From Chthoniobacter flavus Ellin428 (lineage in GTDB: Bacteria; Verrucomicrobiota; Verrucomicrobiia; Chthoniobacterales; Chthoniobacteraceae): a stretch of 64,000 nucleotides of DNA. Every line of letters begins with the position of its first letter. Positions within the stretch are counted from its first letter, which is position 1. Below, one piece after another: positions 60,599 to 64,000 of this stretch. The stretch is from contig NZ_ABVL01000009.1 of NCBI RefSeq assembly GCF_000173075.1, positions 204,903-268,902 on the forward strand. Direction: 5' to 3'. The notes below the pieces were generated by a model. That model searched no databases and was not told the DNA's origin. It was given only the letters and a program-made list of their open reading frames with translations. The position numbers and the translations under genes were made by a program.

Positions 60599-60746
60599 GT
60601 TGAGAGTTGAGGGTTGAGAGTTGAGAGCCATCGTTCGTGAATCCGTACTTTCTCACCATTCGGTATCGCTGTTTTGAATCGTTGATCGGTGACCCGCTTT
60701 CGCAGGCAATGACGCGGCTCTCAACTCTCAACCCTCAACTCTCAAC
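60599..60746. repeat. 7-nt-period inverted repeat (GTTGAGA family), perfect arms
   Basis: Two 31-nt arms (60,599-60,629 and 60,716-60,746) are exact reverse complements, each with four GTTGAGA-type units ending in GCC, around an 86-nt loop. The right arm ends 6 nt before the recR start. Confidence 0.9.
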
Positions 60747-60752
60747 ATCCCC

Positions 60753-61364
60753 ATGAAGCGTATCGCCTATCCCGCCGCGATCCAGGCCCTCATCGGGGAG
60801 CTCAAGCGCCTGCCCGGCATCGGGCCGCGCAGTGCGGAGCGGATTGCGCTCTGGATGCTGCAGTCGCGGGATGCCCGGCCGCTGGAAGTCTCGCGGGTGA
60901 TTCGCGAGGTGCAGGAGAGCATTCATGCCTGCCCGCGCTGTGGGTTCTTCACCACCGATACTCTTTGCGAAATCTGCGCCGATACCACGCGCGATGCAGC
61001 GCAAATCTGCGTCGTCGAGCAGCCCACCGATATCCTGCCATTGGAACGGACAGGCGTCTTCCTCGGGCGCTATCATGCGCTCGGGGGCCGGATCTCACCA
61101 CTCGATCACGTCGGTCCGGAGGAATTGCGGATCGACGCACTCATCGAGCGCATCAAGGCGGAAGCGCCCTCGGAAATCATCCTCGCTCTCGGCTCGGATG
61201 TAGAGGGTGAAGCGACTGCCAACTACCTCGCCACCCTGCTGCGTGAGCTGCCCGTGACCGTCACCCGCCTCGCGCAAGGCTTGCCGGCCGGCGGCGGCCT
61301 CGAACAAGCCGACGAACTCACGCTGAGCCGTGCCTTGGCCGGGCGGACGGCGGTCAAAGGCTAG
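60753..61364 (+). CDS. recR: recombination mediator RecR
   Basis: 203 residues, loads RecA with RecFO at gaps. HhH region LIGELKRLPGIGPRSAERIALWML, four-cysteine zinc finger (C60, C63, C72, C75), Toprim domain with ICVVEQPTDILPLER, LGGRISPLDHVGPEEL, and ILALGSDVEGEATANYLA. Normal length. It starts right after a repeat arm. Confidence 0.96.
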   Translation: MKRIAYPAAIQALIGELKRLPGIGPRSAERIALWMLQSRDARPLEVSRVIREVQESIHACPRCGFFTTDTLCEICADTTRDAAQICVVEQPTDILPLERTGVFLGRYHALGGRISPLDHVGPEELRIDALIERIKAEAPSEIILALGSDVEGEATANYLATLLRELPVTVTRLAQGLPAGGGLEQADELTLSRALAGRTAVKG

Positions 61365-61524
61365 GTGGCACCACTGGAAGTGTAGTGGCCACGGCATCTG
61401 CCGCTGATCCTCCAACGCAAGCGGAAGGATGTTGCTGCCACATTGCATCCTATGATGCGAATAATCGATTCCGCCTAAAATAAGGCATCCCTTCGCCTGT
61501 TCGCGGTCGTAAAAGCTCGCAGAA

Positions 61525-62931
61525 ATGAGCACCGCCATTCACTGGTTCCGCCGCGACTTGCGCATTACGGACAACACCGCCCTCGCCGCGGCCGCCGCGG
61601 CGCACGATCAGGTCGTGCCCGTCTACATCGTCAGCGAATGGAAGGCCGAGCACCGCTGGTGCGGAGCGCCCCGCCAGGCCTTTCTCTGCGGCTGCCTGGA
61701 TTCGCTGGCCAGGAACCTCGAAGCAAAAGGTGGCCGACTCATCATCCGACAGGGCCGCGCGGATGCCGTGCTGAAAAAGCTCGTGCAGCAAACTGAAGCC
61801 GAGGCCATCTACTTCAATCGCGATCCCGATCCCTTTGGTCGCGCGATGGAAGAACGCCTCACCAAAATCGCGCGCGATCTCGGCATTCGCCTCCACCCGT
61901 ACAAGGACATCGCGCTGCACGAGCGCAACGAAGTCCTGACCGGTGGCGGCTCGCCGTTCAAAGTCTTCACCCCTTACGCCAAGGCCTGGCTCAAGCTCGA
62001 CAAGCCGGAACCAACCCGCGCCATTTCCAAGCTCTCCACTCCGCCTCACATCGCGAGCGATCCCCTGCCCACGCTCCACACGTGGAAGCTCGTGGGCGAG
62101 GCTGCCATCCTCGAACCCGGCGAAGCCGCCGCGCGCAAACGCCTCGGCTGCTTCCTCGATGGCCCGATCTTCCATTACCAAACCAGGCGCGATCTCCCTG
62201 CGGAAGAAGGCACTTCGCGGCTCTCACAAGACTTGCGTCACGGCACGCTCTCGATCCGCGAGGTCTACGCCAAATGCGCTCGCGCCGCGGAAAAGGCGCC
62301 CGCGGCGCACCAGCGCAACATCGGCATTTTCATCAACGAACTCATCTGGCGCGAATTTTACCTGCAGGTGCTCTGGCATTGGCCGCAGGTACTCGATCAC
62401 GAATTCCAGGAAGACTGTCGGCGCCTGAAATGGCGCGATTACTGGCGGCCGGAGAAAAAGGACGGCGGCCAGGATTACCAACGCTGGTGCCGCGGCGAAA
62501 CGGGTTTCCCCATCGTGGATGCCGGCATGCGCCAACTCGCCGCCACGGGTTTCATGCACAATCGCGTGCGCATGATCGTGGCCATGTTTCTCACCAAGGA
62601 CCTGCACGTCTGGTGGATGCACGGCGAGAGCTGGTTCATGCGCCACCTCGTGGACGGCGAGATCGCCAGCAACAACGGCGGCTGGCAATGGAGTGCCAGC
62701 ACCGGCACCGATGCCGCGCCGTATTTCCGCATCCAGAATCCGTGGTCGCAGTCGAAGCGCTTCGACCCCGAAGGCGCCTACATCAAACGCTGGGTGCCCG
62801 AATTGCGCGACGTCCCGGCGGGGCAGCTCTGCGCGCCGCCGAAGGAGGGTGAAGCGCTGGCCAGGGACTACCCGCTTCCCATGGTCGACCACGCCCGCGA
62901 GCGCGACGTTGCCTTGGAAATGTTCCGGTAA
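61525..62931 (+). CDS. phrB: deoxyribodipyrimidine photolyase
   Basis: Light-driven repair of cyclobutane pyrimidine dimers. 468 residues. N-terminal alpha/beta domain (AIHWFRRDLRITDNTAL), then the FAD-binding domain with FPIVDAGMRQLAATGFMHNRVRMIVAMFLTKDLH, WMHGESWFMRHLVDGEIASNNGGWQWSASTGTDAAPYFRIQNPW and FDPEGAYIKRWVPEL. Tryptophans for FAD reduction are present. The 160 nt before it (61,365-61,524) hold no gene I can support. Confidence 0.95.
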   Translation: MSTAIHWFRRDLRITDNTALAAAAAAHDQVVPVYIVSEWKAEHRWCGAPRQAFLCGCLDSLARNLEAKGGRLIIRQGRADAVLKKLVQQTEAEAIYFNRDPDPFGRAMEERLTKIARDLGIRLHPYKDIALHERNEVLTGGGSPFKVFTPYAKAWLKLDKPEPTRAISKLSTPPHIASDPLPTLHTWKLVGEAAILEPGEAAARKRLGCFLDGPIFHYQTRRDLPAEEGTSRLSQDLRHGTLSIREVYAKCARAAEKAPAAHQRNIGIFINELIWREFYLQVLWHWPQVLDHEFQEDCRRLKWRDYWRPEKKDGGQDYQRWCRGETGFPIVDAGMRQLAATGFMHNRVRMIVAMFLTKDLHVWWMHGESWFMRHLVDGEIASNNGGWQWSASTGTDAAPYFRIQNPWSQSKRFDPEGAYIKRWVPELRDVPAGQLCAPPKEGEALARDYPLPMVDHARERDVALEMFR

Positions 62932-62989
62932 ACCACATACAACCGTTCCCGCCTTGCAACACGCCCCGCAAACTGCATAGCGTGCGCCG

Positions 62990-63430
62990 ATGAAGCAATT
63001 TTGCCCGCTCGCTCTCGCCATTCTTTTTGCCGGTTGCGCGATCACGCCGCAGGACCGGGAAGCCTCCCACCAGCGCCAACTCGAAAAAGAGGCTCGGGCC
63101 AACTTCATCGCTTTAAAGTCGCAGGAACATCCCGGTCAGGCCGTCGTCCTGCATGACGAAGCCGCCGCCACCACCGCGGCTACCGCACCGCGTCCACGGG
63201 CGAGCCTGCAACCGACATCGCACTTCGTGCCCACGACTTACGTCCCCCCCGCCCCGGCGCACCGCGCCTCGCGCCAGGACGACACCGTCTACTACTGGCA
63301 GGTGCAGGCTACACACCGGCGCACCACTCCGCGCCAGCAAGCCGCCGAGGCCAGATATGCCCGCGAACTGGCCAAGCGCCCAGAGGATCTGACGCCCGAA
63401 GAACGGACCTGGGCCGACGAGCATTATTGA
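62990..63430 (+). CDS. small lipoprotein, function unknown
   Basis: 146 residues. Lipobox ALAILFAGC (Cys 16). Polar, Arg/Pro/Ala-rich mature chain with YYWQVQATHRR and RPEDLTPEERTWADEH at the end. Not recognised. Starts 58 nt after phrB. Confidence 0.7.
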   Translation: MKQFCPLALAILFAGCAITPQDREASHQRQLEKEARANFIALKSQEHPGQAVVLHDEAAATTAATAPRPRASLQPTSHFVPTTYVPPAPAHRASRQDDTVYYWQVQATHRRTTPRQQAAEARYARELAKRPEDLTPEERTWADEHY

Positions 63431-63523
63431 GCTTCCGTCCGGCTGAGCCGGCAGTGGTTTGAACATTCCGACCGCGAAGAAATATTGGCCCGCGCGCCGC
63501 AAGTCGCTATGCACTGCGCGCCA

Positions 63524-64000
63524 TGTTTTTACCCCTCGCGGTCCTCTCCCCTAGCGCGCTGCTGCTCGTCGCAGCCATCGCGATCGTCGCTCTCGTCCTG
63601 CTCATCGCGAAATTCAAGCTCAACGCGATCATCTCCATTACCATCGTTTCGCTGCTCCTGGGACTGGCCGCAGGCATGGAACCCAAGCACGTGGTCGATG
63701 GCGCAGTTGGCCATGATCATCGGCCTCGGCACGATGCTGGGCAAGATGCTCGCCGAATCAGGTGGCGCCACCGTAGTCGCTTCGGGAATCACTCGTTTCT
63801 TTGGTACAGAACGAGTCGACTACGCAATGATGGTGGCGGCCTTCATCATTGGCGTTTCGGTGTTCTTCCAAGTTGGGTTACTCCTGCTCGGCCCGATTGC
63901 CTTTGCCCTCGCTCGCGAGACCAAGACTCCCATTCTGCGGATCGGCCTTCCGCTGGCCGCCGGGTTATCGACGGCCCACGGGCTCATTCCCTCCGCATCC
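63524..64000 (+). pseudogene. GntP-family gluconate/organic acid permease, 5' part, frameshifted, cut by window edge
   Basis: The frame starts with ATG at 63,524: membrane helix (LLLVAAIAIVALVLLIAKFKLNAIISITIVSLLLGLAAGM), then MEPKHVVDG. It breaks near 63,710 and continues one frame over as LAMIIGLGTMLGKMLAESGGA, then FQVGLLLLGPIAFALARETK, all typical of GntP. Several residues normally between VVDG and LAMI are missing. At the very end TTCCCTCCGCATCC gives PSAS where the family has PPHP, as if a C were dropped. Likely sequence errors. Confidence 0.8.

Noticed and set aside
9177..60746. CRISPR array
   Set aside because: The short repeats have no regular spacers of 30-40 nt and no cas genes are present; units are contiguous heptamers in inverted arms.

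Overview
The window is 64 kb of GC-rich bacterial chromosome carrying about 65 protein genes on both strands. I see no rRNA, no convincing tRNA, no CRISPR array and no insertion sequence with a transposase. The gene mix points to a heterotrophic, diderm member of the Verrucomicrobiota (PVC superphylum). It includes a secreted sulfatase, a CE15-type esterase, a ThuA-domain protein, a clan GH-A glycosidase, many small exported proteins, an McsA-McsB pair with ClpC, and very dense palindromic intergenic repeats. The phylum is an inference from gene content; no marker in the window was compared with a database.

Layout. 0-9 kb: sulfatase, glutaredoxin, glycyl-tRNA synthetase, a lipase-like hydrolase, then a folate/thymidylate group (thyA and folA on the minus strand, folE2 on the plus strand). 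9-26 kb: envelope and secreted proteins (Spy-like protein, HELTH metallopeptidase lipoprotein, zinc-ribbon protein, ThuA protein, CE15 esterase, DltD-like protein, HtrA protease, dihaem cytochrome c, CHAP-like hydrolase), plus rsmH, a 2-hydroxyacid dehydrogenase and rlmI. 26-35 kb: three translationally coupled secreted paralogues, an ABC-2-type exporter permease, two tail-anchored coiled-coil proteins, gatCA and a regulator with a DNA-binding domain ahead of a receiver domain. 35-45 kb: methyltransferases, an acetyltransferase, fumC, a ParD-type antitoxin with a toxin stub, a glycosidase and a C-type lectin. 45-64 kb: clpC, metallopeptidase, small exported proteins, FAD oxidoreductase, mcsB-mcsA, ilvE, lolD-like, trmL, a divergent class III cyclase, recR, phrB, a lipoprotein and the start of a GntP-family permease.

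Two things stand out. First, the intergenic DNA is built from several families of short-period palindromic repeats. One family has arms of a 7-nt unit (GTTGAGA and relatives). Another has arms of a 9-10-nt unit (CGCGAATNA or CACGGATTT types). Others are composite mosaics of more than 150 nt that recur at 0, 25 and 52.6 kb. The 7-nt arms touch or enter the ends of coding regions: the rsmH stop codon and the 5' ends of folA and lolD.

Second, at least seven conserved or repetitive reading frames (Spy-like gene, rlmI, fumC, clpC, Gly/His/Tyr-rich gene, gntP) are broken by one- or two-base indels, several in homopolymers. Because they hit unrelated housekeeping genes, residual sequencing error is more likely than real gene decay. 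Functionally, McsA, McsB and ClpC suggest arginine-phosphate-tagged protein degradation. HtrA, the Spy-like protein, DltD-like protein, LolD-like ATPase and metallopeptidases suggest a region rich in envelope maintenance functions.
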